Origin: Victivallales bacterium
GTDB taxonomy: Bacteria; Verrucomicrobiota; Lentisphaeria; Oligosphaerales; Lenti-02
Direction of reading: 5' to 3'
Length of the DNA: 11,432 bases
Assembly (NCBI GenBank): GCA_018648945.1
Contig: JABGQJ010000195.1
Span: forward strand, 1 to 11,432
The notes below the pieces were generated by a model, which ran no database searches, was not told where the DNA came from, and worked only from the letters and a program-made list of their open reading frames with translations. Of this stretch, positions 1-7,337 are shown one piece after another. The translations under genes were made by a program, and so were the position numbers. How positions within the stretch are numbered: the stretch's first letter is position 1; every line of letters begins with the position of its first letter.

Positions 1-1
1 C

Positions 2-337
2 GAACACATGGGGGTCTCCGACGGCATCGGCCGGGGGTTCTTCGACCAGGCGCTCGCCGTGATCTTCAACCACGGGTCGCGCTGGTGCAAAGGGGGGGTG
101 TATGCGGGGCTGACCGGCCTCGCCAAACCCCAGCACCGCCAATTGCTGGCCGATACGCTCCAGGAAGCAGGGTCGCGGCGCTGTGTCTTTGGGTTGGACT
201 GGCCGCACATGGATGGCCACGCCCCGGCCATCGCCCGCTACGAGGCGGAACTGGCGGTACTCCGCTCGCTCCGGCTCACGACGGAGCAATACGATGACGT
301 CCTGGGCGGGACGCTCGCGGAGCTGACCGCGCCCTGA
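2..337 (+). CDS. Amidohydrolase-2 family protein, C-terminal part (5' end outside window)
   Basis: The frame is open from base 2 to the TGA at 335-337, giving 111 residues. An ATG at 8 is not a convincing start, because the protein begins in mid-fold. The end resembles TIM-barrel metal-dependent hydrolases of the amidohydrolase-2 type (the 2-pyrone-4,6-dicarboxylate lactonase and aminocarboxymuconate decarboxylase superfamily). It has a WCKGGVYAGLT stretch like the family's 'vyvKlSGa' strand, then VFGLDWPHMDG, matching the family's 'lfGSDWPH' strand whose Asp is normally a metal or catalytic residue. It ends with an LTTEQYDDVLGGTLAEL helix, where most members have GxNA; here Asn is replaced by Thr. 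Substrate and reaction cannot be deduced. Its stop lies 128 bp before the next gene, so cotranscription is possible but not shown. Family call fairly sure; specific function unknown. Confidence 0.75.
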   Translation, partial: EHMGVSDGIGRGFFDQALAVIFNHGSRWCKGGVYAGLTGLAKPQHRQLLADTLQEAGSRRCVFGLDWPHMDGHAPAIARYEAELAVLRSLRLTTEQYDDVLGGTLAELTAP

Positions 338-455
338 TCAGCCGCAGACTCCCGGGGGCCCCCATGCATCCGCCGCGCTCCCGCGCTATCTTGCCCACTG
401 TCGCCGGCAGGAACTTCCCCCTCGCTTCGCTGCAACGATGCTCAAGTGAGACAAC

Positions 456-460
456 GGAGA
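456..460 (+). promoter_or_regulatory. Ribosome binding site for the beta-helix gene
   Basis: GGAGA ends 5 nt before the ATG at 466. It supports that start over the in-frame ATG at 364, which would add 34 residues ahead of an otherwise normal signal peptide and lacks a comparable site. Confidence 0.65.
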
Positions 461-465
461 ACACC

Positions 466-3165
466 ATGAATCCGAATCTGCGCGCTCTGCTGTCGGCCGG
501 ACTGCTCGTGGCCGCCTCGGCCTGCGGCGCCCCGCTTGGTCTGTACGTTGCGCCCGACGGCAACGACGCCTGGACGGGCCGACGAGCAACCGCAGACGCC
601 GCCCGGACCGATGGTCCCTTCGCCACGCTGCAACGGGCTCGGGACGAGATCCGGAAGCTCAAGAAGGCAGCCGGCTTGCCTAGCGGCGGCGTGGTGGTCG
701 AGTTGCAGCCGGGAATCTACCAACTGGCACAGACCTTTGAGCTGGCAAAACAGGATGCCGGGACAGCGGACGCGCCGATCGAGTACCGCGCCCGGCCAGG
801 CGAGACGGTGCGGGTTCTCGGCGGCCGGAGCGTCACCCGCTTCTCGCCGGTCATCGATCCGGCCGTGTTGGCAATACTGGCCCCGGCCGCACGTGGCAAG
901 GTGCAGTGCGCTGACCTGAAGGCACAGGGGATCACGGACTACGGCAAGCCCTCGGGGGGCGGCATGGAGCTGTTTTTCCGGGCCAAGCCCATGCTGCTGG
1001 CACGGTGGCCAAACGAGGGGTTCACCCGCATCGTCCAGATGGTCGGCGAGGCGGAGAAGCGCGGTCGGCACATGACCCACAAGAAGGGGAAGTGGGTCTA
1101 CGAAGGCGAACGCCCGGCACGTTGGGTTGCCGAGCAGGACCCCTGGGTCCACGGCTACTGGTACCACGACTGGTCAGACCAGCGCCACAGGATCAAGACC
1201 ATCGACACCACGGCACGGACCATCGAGGTCGCCCCCCCCTATCACAACTACGGCTATCGCAAAGGCAAGTGGTACTATGGCTACAACCTGCTCTGCGAGA
1301 TCGACCAACCCGGTGAATGGTACGTGGACCGCAAAGCCGGCGTACTCTACTTTTGGCCGCCGCAGGCACCGCAGGATGGTGACGCGGTGGTGTCGGTGAT
1401 CGGTACCGCGATCCGGCTGCAGGACGTGTCGCGGGTCACGATTCGCGGGTTGCTCGTCGAGGCAGCGCGCGGCACGGGCATATCGGTCAGCGGCGGTAGC
1501 CAGAACCGAGTGGTAGGTTGCACGATCCGCAATGTGGGTGGCTGGGGCGTCACGGTCTCCGGCGGCAGCGGGCACGGGGTGCTTGGCTGCGACATCACCG
1601 CCGTTGGCAAGGGCGGGATTACTCTACGGGGCGGCGACCGCAAGACGCTGACCCCGGCCGGGCACTTCGCGGAGAACAACCACATCCACCACTACGCCCG
1701 CATCAGCCGCGTCTACCAGCCAGGCATCACCCTCCAGGGCGTCGGCAACCGGGCCTCGCACAACCTGATCCACGATGCCCCGCATATGGGAATGGGCTTC
1801 GGCGGCAACGATCACGTCATCGAGTTCAACGAGATCCACAGCGTCTGCTACGAGTCCAACGATGCCGGGGCCATCTACACGGGCCGCAACTGGACGATGC
1901 GGGGCAATGTGATCCGCAACAATTACCTGCACCACATCAATGGCTTCGAAGGCCGCGGCTGCGTGGGAGTCTATCTGGACGACGGCTTCAGCAGCGCCGA
2001 AATTACCGGCAACGTGTTCTACAAGGTGACCCGCGCCGCCATGATCGGCGGGGGGCGGGACACGACCATCGCGAACAACATCTTCATCGATTGCGTGCCG
2101 GCCGTCCACGTGGACGCGCGTGGCATCGGCTGGGCCAACCAGTACATCGTGCCGGGCGGAGGCTGGCACATGCAGAAGAAGCTCGCCGACATGCCCTACC
2201 AGCAAGCGCCCTGGACGAAGTACCCGCACCTGGCGACCATTCTCGACGATGACCCCTATCTGCCCAAGCACAATGTGGTTGCTCGGAACATCTTCATCGG
2301 CGGCACCTGGGACAGCATCCGTCCGAAGGCGAAGCCCCACGTGACTGTGGAAGGGAATTTCCATGAGGAAACAACCGCCGGGTTCGTGGATGCCGCCAGT
2401 GGCGACTTCCGGCTGCGCGGGGATTCGCCGGTTCTCGCGCAGGGCTTCCAACAGATCCCCTTTGCCAAGATCGGCCTCTTCGCGCATGCCAACCGCGCGT
2501 CCTGGCCAGTCTCGCACAGCGTGCGACCGATGGCCACCCCACCCCCGCCACCCAAACGCGGCCCAGCCCCCACCTACAAGGTCGTGCGCCGCCAGACGGC
2601 GATCCAGATCGATGGCACACTCACCGGCAACGAGTGGTTTGGCCTGGCCCCCAAGGCGGGCTTCCTCGTGGAACAGGGCGTTCGTGGCAGCAAACAGAAA
2701 CCCAGCAGTCAGGCCTGGGCCAGTCACGATGGCAAGGATCTCCACATCGCGATCCGCAACCGCGTGGAGCCGGGCAAGCGCCTCCGCACGAAACCGGTCT
2801 GGGGAGAGAACGATGCGGTCGAACTGGCCTTCCGCAACCCCAACGTCAAGGGTGCCTCGATCCTGCTGCTCCGCGGCTATCCGGCGGGCCAGTTCGCGTG
2901 CAGCACGGAGGCAGGGGCACCGTTCGAGGTGAGCCAGGACGTGGAACGAGCCGTCAGCTACTCGGCGCGGGTCGTCGATGCCGGCGAGTGGACCGCCGAG
3001 TGGAAGATCCCGCTCCGCGCGCTCGGGATCGACCCGGCCAAGCACCAACGCATCCTGTTCAACCTCTCGGCGCGGAAAACCGCCGACTTGCAGTGGCTGA
3101 TGTGGCGCGGCACCGGCGGCCATACGTGGGATGTCGACAAGGCCGGGGTGCTGGAATTGCAGTAG
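466..3165 (+). CDS. Secreted right-handed parallel beta-helix protein (GH141-like) with C-terminal CBM9-like domain
   Basis: Likely exported glycan-active enzyme of 899 residues. Residues 1-19 form a signal peptide (hydrophobic LLSAGLLVAASA, possible cleavage at ASA before Cys20; the -3 residue is Ala, so a lipoprotein is unlikely). The mature start LYVAPDGNDAWTG and the DGPFATLQRARDEIR segment near 49 are typical of large planctomycete-type beta-helix proteins. Residues about 320-650 hold Asn/Gly-rich beta-helix coils. Within them are motifs I associate with the GH141 group: NDAGAIYTG (Asp466), YLDD (Asp505, Asp506), IGGGRD and HVDARG, followed by a GDFRLRGDSPVLAQGF closing segment. The acidic residues about 40 apart are plausible catalytic candidates. 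A proline-rich linker leads to residues 704-899, which start with AIQIDGTLTGNEWFGL and match CBM9-type beta-sandwiches. GH141 includes fucosidase and xylanase activities, so the substrate is open; a non-catalytic or lyase role cannot be excluded. Start chosen by signal peptide and GGAGA site. Confidence 0.85.
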   Translation: MNPNLRALLSAGLLVAASACGAPLGLYVAPDGNDAWTGRRATADAARTDGPFATLQRARDEIRKLKKAAGLPSGGVVVELQPGIYQLAQTFELAKQDAGTADAPIEYRARPGETVRVLGGRSVTRFSPVIDPAVLAILAPAARGKVQCADLKAQGITDYGKPSGGGMELFFRAKPMLLARWPNEGFTRIVQMVGEAEKRGRHMTHKKGKWVYEGERPARWVAEQDPWVHGYWYHDWSDQRHRIKTIDTTARTIEVAPPYHNYGYRKGKWYYGYNLLCEIDQPGEWYVDRKAGVLYFWPPQAPQDGDAVVSVIGTAIRLQDVSRVTIRGLLVEAARGTGISVSGGSQNRVVGCTIRNVGGWGVTVSGGSGHGVLGCDITAVGKGGITLRGGDRKTLTPAGHFAENNHIHHYARISRVYQPGITLQGVGNRASHNLIHDAPHMGMGFGGNDHVIEFNEIHSVCYESNDAGAIYTGRNWTMRGNVIRNNYLHHINGFEGRGCVGVYLDDGFSSAEITGNVFYKVTRAAMIGGGRDTTIANNIFIDCVPAVHVDARGIGWANQYIVPGGGWHMQKKLADMPYQQAPWTKYPHLATILDDDPYLPKHNVVARNIFIGGTWDSIRPKAKPHVTVEGNFHEETTAGFVDAASGDFRLRGDSPVLAQGFQQIPFAKIGLFAHANRASWPVSHSVRPMATPPPPPKRGPAPTYKVVRRQTAIQIDGTLTGNEWFGLAPKAGFLVEQGVRGSKQKPSSQAWASHDGKDLHIAIRNRVEPGKRLRTKPVWGENDAVELAFRNPNVKGASILLLRGYPAGQFACSTEAGAPFEVSQDVERAVSYSARVVDAGEWTAEWKIPLRALGIDPAKHQRILFNLSARKTADLQWLMWRGTGGHTWDVDKAGVLELQ

Positions 3166-3180
3166 CAGGCAGCCGCCCCC

Positions 3181-3214
3181 AAAAACAAAAACAGCCCTCC
3201 GGGTGGAGGGCTGT
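3181..3214 (-). terminator. Rho-independent terminator of the tRNA-Tyr transcript
   Basis: A perfect 10-bp stem (ACAGCCCTCC at 3191-3200 against GGAGGGCTGT at 3205-3214) closes a 4-nt loop. On the minus strand it is followed directly by TTTTGTTTTT. It begins 10 nt after the encoded CCA of the tRNA. There is no T-run on the + side, so it should not act as an intrinsic terminator for the beta-helix gene, which stops only 25 bp away on the opposite strand. Confidence 0.9.
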
Positions 3215-3224
3215 CGAAAGTCGA

Positions 3225-3310
3225 TGGTGGTAGGGAGTGGACTCGAACCACTGAAGGAATAATCCAGCAGATTTACAGTCTGCCCCGTTTGGCCACTTCG
3301 GTACCCTACC
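3225..3310 (-). tRNA. tRNA-Tyr (anticodon GUA), CCA encoded
   Basis: Read on the minus strand, the acceptor stem is GGTAGGG (3304-3310) paired with CCCTACC (3229-3235), then discriminator A (3228) and a genomic CCA (3225-3227). The anticodon stem GCAGA/TCTGC encloses the loop CTGTAAA, so the anticodon is GTA (3274-3276). The long variable arm (about 14 nt, 3253-3266) is as expected for bacterial tyrosine tRNAs. The T arm is AGTGG-TTCGAGT-CCACT. Size is 86 nt with CCA. All arms pair, so it looks functional. It is the only minus-strand gene, converging on the beta-helix gene and diverging from the first sulfatase. Confidence 0.96.
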
Positions 3311-3330
3311 ACGGGTAACAACGAGCTCAT

Positions 3331-3358
3331 ACTATAGAAACAGTTCGGCGCTCTGCAA
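3331..3358 (-). promoter_or_regulatory. Candidate sigma-70-type promoter of tRNA-Tyr
   Basis: On the minus strand there is a TATAGT -10 element (3331-3336, 5 of 6 to consensus), preceded at 16 bp by a weaker TTGCAG (3353-3358). The predicted start would be near 3324, leaving a 5' leader of about 14 nt before the tRNA. It is placed by spacing and resemblance only; the -35 element is poor. Confidence 0.5.
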
Positions 3359-3445
3359 CCTGTTTTGGCAAGAAAAGACGCCCGATCCCCTCCCCTCTCG
3401 CCACTTTCCCATGTCTGAAATGGACACGAGTTTCCCGTACCAGGC

Positions 3446-3474
3446 TTGACCCACTGGGACGCGCGCAGTATGGA
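3446..3474 (+). promoter_or_regulatory. Candidate promoter of the first sulfatase gene
   Basis: TTGACC (3446-3451, 5 of 6 to the -35 consensus), a 17-bp spacer and TATGGA (3469-3474, first three bases matching the -10 consensus). The predicted start would be near 3481, giving a leader of about 40 nt before the ATG at 3522. It lies on the far side of the tRNA promoter and points away from it. The -10 element is weak. Confidence 0.42.
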
Positions 3475-3510
3475 ATGGCCTTGGTTGGCCTGCGCGTCTG
3501 CGAACCGGAT

Positions 3511-3516
3511 AGGTGA
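3511..3516 (+). promoter_or_regulatory. Ribosome binding site for the first sulfatase
   Basis: AGGTGA ends 5 nt before the ATG at 3522. It overlaps the in-frame GTG at 3513, which therefore cannot use it. This supports 3522, which begins directly with the Tat motif. Confidence 0.6.
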
Positions 3517-3521
3517 CGGCA

Positions 3522-4979
3522 ATGAAACGACGCGAGTTCCTGCAGCGGAGTATGGCGCTGGCCGCAGTGGCGGCCATTGGTCAGGATGGTGAACGGCAGC
3601 CGGCGGCAAGGCCGGATGTCCTGTTCCTGTCCATCGAGGACTTCAGCCCGCACCGCCTGGGTTGTCATGGCGACCCGGTGTGCAAGAGCCCAAACATCGA
3701 TGCCTTCGCGGCATCCGGTGTCCGCTTCGACCTGGCCCACTGTTCGGCTTCCCCCTGCAATCCCTCGCGCACGTCCATGCTCAGCGGTCTGCGCCCAGCC
3801 ACCACCGGCATCACAGGCAATACGGGGGCCTGGAACAAGATCCTGAAACCCGGCTCCACACTACCCGAACACTTCGCGGCCCACGGGTACGAAACCGTGC
3901 GGTGCGGCAAGATGTTCCATGCCGGGCACGGCGGCGAGACGTTCGGCGACAAGGACCGCTGGACCCGAATCGTGGCGCCCAACGCCGACCTGCCACGAAT
4001 CAAGAGCAAGCGGCTACCTCGGCAAGGCCCAGGAATTGAGTACGGCAAACTACGCAAGGAAGCGGCGAAGAGGGGCGAGTATCTGAAGGGAGGCTCGCCT
4101 TTCACCTACGGCCCCTCAGGTCGGGACGATTCGGAGGAGGTGGATGGCCGCATCGCCGAACAGGGCATCCGGATCCTGAAGCAGAAGCAGGAAAAGCCCC
4201 TCTTCCTGGCTCTGGGCTTCCACAGTCCCCACCTGCCCTTCTGCGCGCCGCAGAAGTACTTCGACATGTACGCGGACGTGAACGTACCCCTCCCCAGAAG
4301 CCCCGGCAGCAGGCCGGACGGCCTGCCACTCGACAAGACGAAGACCAACAAGCTGAACCCCTACACCGTGGCGGGGTGGAAGGCGGCCATCGTCGCCCAC
4401 TATGCGACCCTGTCCTTCGTCGATGTCCAAGTCGGCCGCGTGCTGACCGCGCTCCGCGAATCGGGACGGGACAGGAACACGGTCGTCGTCCTGTGGAGCG
4501 ATCACGGTTTCATGCTCGGTGAGCACTTCCTCTGGCGCAAGGGGCCGCTTTACGACCACAGTTCCATGGTCGCCATGATGATCCGCGCGCCGGGCGTCAC
4601 TTCCCCCAACGGCATCTGTACCCGCCCCACCGAATCCATCGACCTGTTCCCCACCCTCTGTGATCTATGCGGCATTCCTGTGCCAGAGGGGCTGGAAGGC
4701 ATCAGCATGAGACCCCTGCTCGCCGACCCGAAACGCCCCTGGAAGAAGGGCGCCATCATCACCTCCGGCAAACGCGGCCGCAGCATCGTCACCGAAGCCC
4801 ATCGCTACAACGAATACGCCACCAAGAAGGGCAACATCGCCCGCCGCCAACTCTTTGACCGCGCCAAGGATCCTGGCGAGTTCACCAATCTCGCCGACCA
4901 ACCCGCCCACGCCGAAACCGTCGCCCGCCTCAGCGCCCTCCTCAAAGGCGGCTGGAAGGCCTGCTTGCCGGAGGGGTGA
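3522..4979 (+). CDS. Tat-exported sulfatase, iduronate-2-sulfatase-like (S1 family, probably S1_7)
   Basis: Predicted to hydrolyse sulfate esters outside the cytoplasm; 485 residues. MKRREFLQ plus a hydrophobic stretch is a twin-arginine signal, implying export after folding and after formylglycine formation. The sulfatase signature CNPSRTSMLSG places the formylglycine-precursor Cys at residue 79. Metal-site candidates are Glu39-Asp40 (SIEDFSP) and Asp327-His328 (WSDHG). GKMFH (Lys130) and HSPHLPF (His237) match the GKVFHPG and KPHIPF motifs of human iduronate-2-sulfatase, and the C-terminal half (VDVQVGRVLTAL, then LGEH) follows the same order. The first metal residue is Glu where iduronate-2-sulfatase has Asp. 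The resemblance supports a 2-O-sulfate-type subfamily, but not a specific sugar. No maturase gene (anSME or FGE) lies in the window. The gene has its own candidate promoter, and 195 bp with nothing recognisable follow before the second sulfatase. Confidence 0.92.
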   Translation: MKRREFLQRSMALAAVAAIGQDGERQPAARPDVLFLSIEDFSPHRLGCHGDPVCKSPNIDAFAASGVRFDLAHCSASPCNPSRTSMLSGLRPATTGITGNTGAWNKILKPGSTLPEHFAAHGYETVRCGKMFHAGHGGETFGDKDRWTRIVAPNADLPRIKSKRLPRQGPGIEYGKLRKEAAKRGEYLKGGSPFTYGPSGRDDSEEVDGRIAEQGIRILKQKQEKPLFLALGFHSPHLPFCAPQKYFDMYADVNVPLPRSPGSRPDGLPLDKTKTNKLNPYTVAGWKAAIVAHYATLSFVDVQVGRVLTALRESGRDRNTVVVLWSDHGFMLGEHFLWRKGPLYDHSSMVAMMIRAPGVTSPNGICTRPTESIDLFPTLCDLCGIPVPEGLEGISMRPLLADPKRPWKKGAIITSGKRGRSIVTEAHRYNEYATKKGNIARRQLFDRAKDPGEFTNLADQPAHAETVARLSALLKGGWKACLPEG

Positions 4980-5164
4980 CCTGCCAGTGCCCGACCAATC
5001 GGTTCTCTCCGCTCTCACGCGAGCCTGGCCCGCCTTGCGACAGTGGCCTCCCCTCTCCTTCGCGAGTTCGGTGCAATTCGTGGCCGCTCTCCCCCCGCTG
5101 GGCGCGCCCGAGTGGCGGAACGGGGCTTCCGGCAATACCGTCAGGTCGTACGCTCCAATTCAGT

Positions 5165-5168
5165 GAGG
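5165..5168 (+). promoter_or_regulatory. Ribosome binding site for the second sulfatase
   Basis: GAGG ends 6 nt before the ATG at 5175. The in-frame extension back to 5043 would place 44 non-conserved residues ahead of the Tat signal. I found no convincing promoter in the 195 bp upstream of this gene. Confidence 0.6.
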
Positions 5169-5174
5169 CAGAAC

Positions 5175-7130
5175 ATGCATTCCCCATCCCGTCGTGGTTT
5201 CCTGCAATCCCTGGCAGCCGGCACTGGCGTGGCACTGTGCCCCAGTTCGCTGCGTGCGGCCCCCAAACGGCAGCCAAATCTGGTCTACTTCGTCGTGGAC
5301 GACATGGGCTGGATGGATTCCTCCGTCTATGGCAGCGAGTACTACGAGACCCCGAACATGGAGCGACTGGCCAAGCAAAGCGTGCGGTTCACGGATGCCT
5401 ACACAGCCAGCCCCCTCTGCTCGCCCACCCGTGCGACCCTGATGACCGGCCAGTACCCCGCGCGGACGGGGATCACCACGGCGGTGGGGCACCGCCCGCC
5501 CTTGGCCGAGGGGAAATCGCGCTATCCGGACAAAATGGCTGCCAGCCGCAAGATGATCTACGCGGGGAGTCGCCGGTTTCTCAAGCCCGAGCAATACACA
5601 TTGGCCGAGGCCCTGCGCGACACAGGCTACCGCACGGCCCATATCGGCAAATGGCACATGGGGCTGAATCCCGAGCATTGGCCGGAAGCGCAGGGCTTCG
5701 AGGTCTCCTTCCATGGCGCGCCCGATCCGGGGCCGCCAAGCTACCACTCCCCCTACCAGTTCAAGGCGGGCACGGTCACCGATGGCCCGGAAGGCGAGTA
5801 CATCACCGACCGCATCACCGACGAGGCGATCCGCTTCATCAAAACGAACCGCGATCAGCCGTTCTACCTGAATCTGTGGCAATACGGGGTGCATGGTCCG
5901 TGGGGGCACAAGGAGGAATACACCCGCTACTTCGCGAAGAAGAAAGACCCTCGCGGCTTCCAGAACAACCCGGTGATGGCTTCCATGCTGAAGAGCGTGG
6001 ACGATAGCCTGGGGCGGGTGCTGGACACGCTGACCGAGCTGAAACTGATGGACGACACCATCATCGTTTTCTTTTCCGACAACGGCGGCAACGTCCACAG
6101 CCGCACCAAGACCGACGCCCGTTCGGAACGGGTCTTCCGCAACGCCAAACACCCCAAGCACGCGGGGATGAAGGACTACCGGGAGTGGGCTGGATACAAC
6201 GCCCCCACCAACAACGCCCCACTCCGGCTGGGCAAGGCGGCGTTGTACGAGGGGGGAATCCGGGTTCCTCTGATGGTCTTCTGGCCGGGCGTGGTCGCAG
6301 CCGGAACCAAGGATGGGACGGTGGTGGCCAGTCCCGATCTCTATCCGACGATTCTGGAGATGCTCGGTGTGCCCCGCAAACCAGCGCAGGTAATCGACGG
6401 CGAAAGCCTGGTGCCGCTCCTCCGCCGTTCAGGCAAGCTGCAACGCGACGCAGTCTTCTTCTACTTCCCCCATGGTCTCGCCATACGTCCGCCCGGGGTC
6501 GCAGTACGGCGAGGGGACTGGAAGCTGATCCGCTGGTTCGAGACCAACGAAACCCATCCCGAACTCCATGAACTCTACAACCTGCGGGAAGACATCGGCG
6601 AGACCACGAACGCCGCCGCCAAGCAGCCCGAACTCGTGGCGGAACTAGACGCGCTCATGACCAAGCACCTGCGGGACACGGGGGCGCTTCTGCCCCGGCC
6701 GAACCCCGCCTACGATCCTGCTTCCCGCCCCATCGACGGCTGGCAGCCCCTGCGGTTCACCAAGCTCCAGAAGCAGGACGGCGCCCTACACCTGGTATCC
6801 CCGAAGAGCCGCACCCAGATGCAGAACCGCAGCGTACAGGGGGCCAAAGGCAAGCTCCGCCTCCAGTTCCGCATGCGCGGCAAGGCGGGAGCCGGAGGCA
6901 TTTTCTACTGGTCCAGCGACAAGACCCCAGGCTTCGTCCGCGAGCGCCGGGTGGAGTTCAAGACCACCTTCGACGGGGAGTGGCACGACTACGGCCTCGC
7001 CTTCGCTCCCGAGGGGAAACTCGATGGCCTGCGGCTCGATGCCAGCATGAAACCGACCAGCCTCGAAGTCGACTGGATTCGCCTCAGCTCGGCCGATGGG
7101 AAGGTGATTCAAGAATGGCCGTTCGACTGA
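5175..7130 (+). CDS. Tat-exported sulfatase (S1 family, possibly S1_16) with C-terminal beta-sandwich-like domain
   Basis: Second predicted sulfate-ester hydrolase, 651 residues, clearly different from the first. SRRGFLQ at 5-11 with a following hydrophobic stretch is a Tat signal, ending near LRA at 26-28. Active-site candidates are Asp42-Asp43 (VVDDMG), formylglycine-precursor Cys82 in CSPTRATLMTG, Lys159 and His161 in GKWHMG, His240 (GVHGPW), Asp302-Asn303 (FSDNGGN) and Lys354 in LGKAALYEGGIRVP; all expected positions are filled. DDMGWMDSSVYGSEYYETPN and the GITTAVGHRPP region suggest the arylsulfatase A-like S1_16 group, though the subfamily is a judgement from memory. The core ends near residue 490. 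Residues about 515-651, with FRMRGKAGAGGIFYWSSD and WHDYGLAFAPEGKLDGLRLD, form an added domain seen on some planctomycete sulfatases and possibly glycan-binding. A further 207 bp without recognisable features separate it from the next gene. Confidence 0.92.
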   Translation: MHSPSRRGFLQSLAAGTGVALCPSSLRAAPKRQPNLVYFVVDDMGWMDSSVYGSEYYETPNMERLAKQSVRFTDAYTASPLCSPTRATLMTGQYPARTGITTAVGHRPPLAEGKSRYPDKMAASRKMIYAGSRRFLKPEQYTLAEALRDTGYRTAHIGKWHMGLNPEHWPEAQGFEVSFHGAPDPGPPSYHSPYQFKAGTVTDGPEGEYITDRITDEAIRFIKTNRDQPFYLNLWQYGVHGPWGHKEEYTRYFAKKKDPRGFQNNPVMASMLKSVDDSLGRVLDTLTELKLMDDTIIVFFSDNGGNVHSRTKTDARSERVFRNAKHPKHAGMKDYREWAGYNAPTNNAPLRLGKAALYEGGIRVPLMVFWPGVVAAGTKDGTVVASPDLYPTILEMLGVPRKPAQVIDGESLVPLLRRSGKLQRDAVFFYFPHGLAIRPPGVAVRRGDWKLIRWFETNETHPELHELYNLREDIGETTNAAAKQPELVAELDALMTKHLRDTGALLPRPNPAYDPASRPIDGWQPLRFTKLQKQDGALHLVSPKSRTQMQNRSVQGAKGKLRLQFRMRGKAGAGGIFYWSSDKTPGFVRERRVEFKTTFDGEWHDYGLAFAPEGKLDGLRLDASMKPTSLEVDWIRLSSADGKVIQEWPFD

Positions 7131-7325
7131 CGCGCGGCCTGGGGAAGTGGACTCCGGACGCGACAGAGGCCCTACTCCTCGCCGACTGAGCCACGGATTC
7201 CTGCGCAACTCGTCCATGACGCGCTAATGTACGGACTGCACCGGGCGTGATGGAGCATATCCTCCGTGCGCGCCGGACCTGCCTTCCCCACGACACCTGT
7301 CTCTCTCGATCTACCTTCGCCAACC

Positions 7326-7329
7326 GGAG
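7326..7329 (+). promoter_or_regulatory. Ribosome binding site for the giant PQQ-like protein
   Basis: GGAG lies 8 nt before the ATG at 7338. This start gives a clean signal peptide. No promoter upstream is strong enough to call; a TAATGT at 7225-7230 has no matching -35 element. Confidence 0.6.
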
Positions 7330-7337
7330 TGCTTGCG

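Noticed and set aside
354..363. GGGGGCCCCC palindrome after the amidohydrolase stop
   Set aside because: There is no loop and no T-run, so it is not credible as an intrinsic terminator; it fits chance in GC-rich DNA.
364..465. Upstream in-frame start for the beta-helix gene
   Set aside because: It adds 34 residues before a normal signal peptide, and the better ribosome binding site is next to 466.
3225..3310. tRNA as a phage or island attachment site
   Set aside because: No duplicated tRNA end, integrase or compositional break is visible in the window.
1624..3609. Long minus-strand open frame of 661 codons
   Set aside because: It lies antisense to the beta-helix gene, runs through the tRNA, its promoter and its terminator, and its product is low in complexity with no recognisable motifs. 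High GC content explains the lack of stops.
4976..6007. Plus-strand open frame overlapping the start of the second sulfatase
   Set aside because: Arginine/proline/histidine-rich out-of-frame product; the sulfatase frame carries all catalytic motifs.
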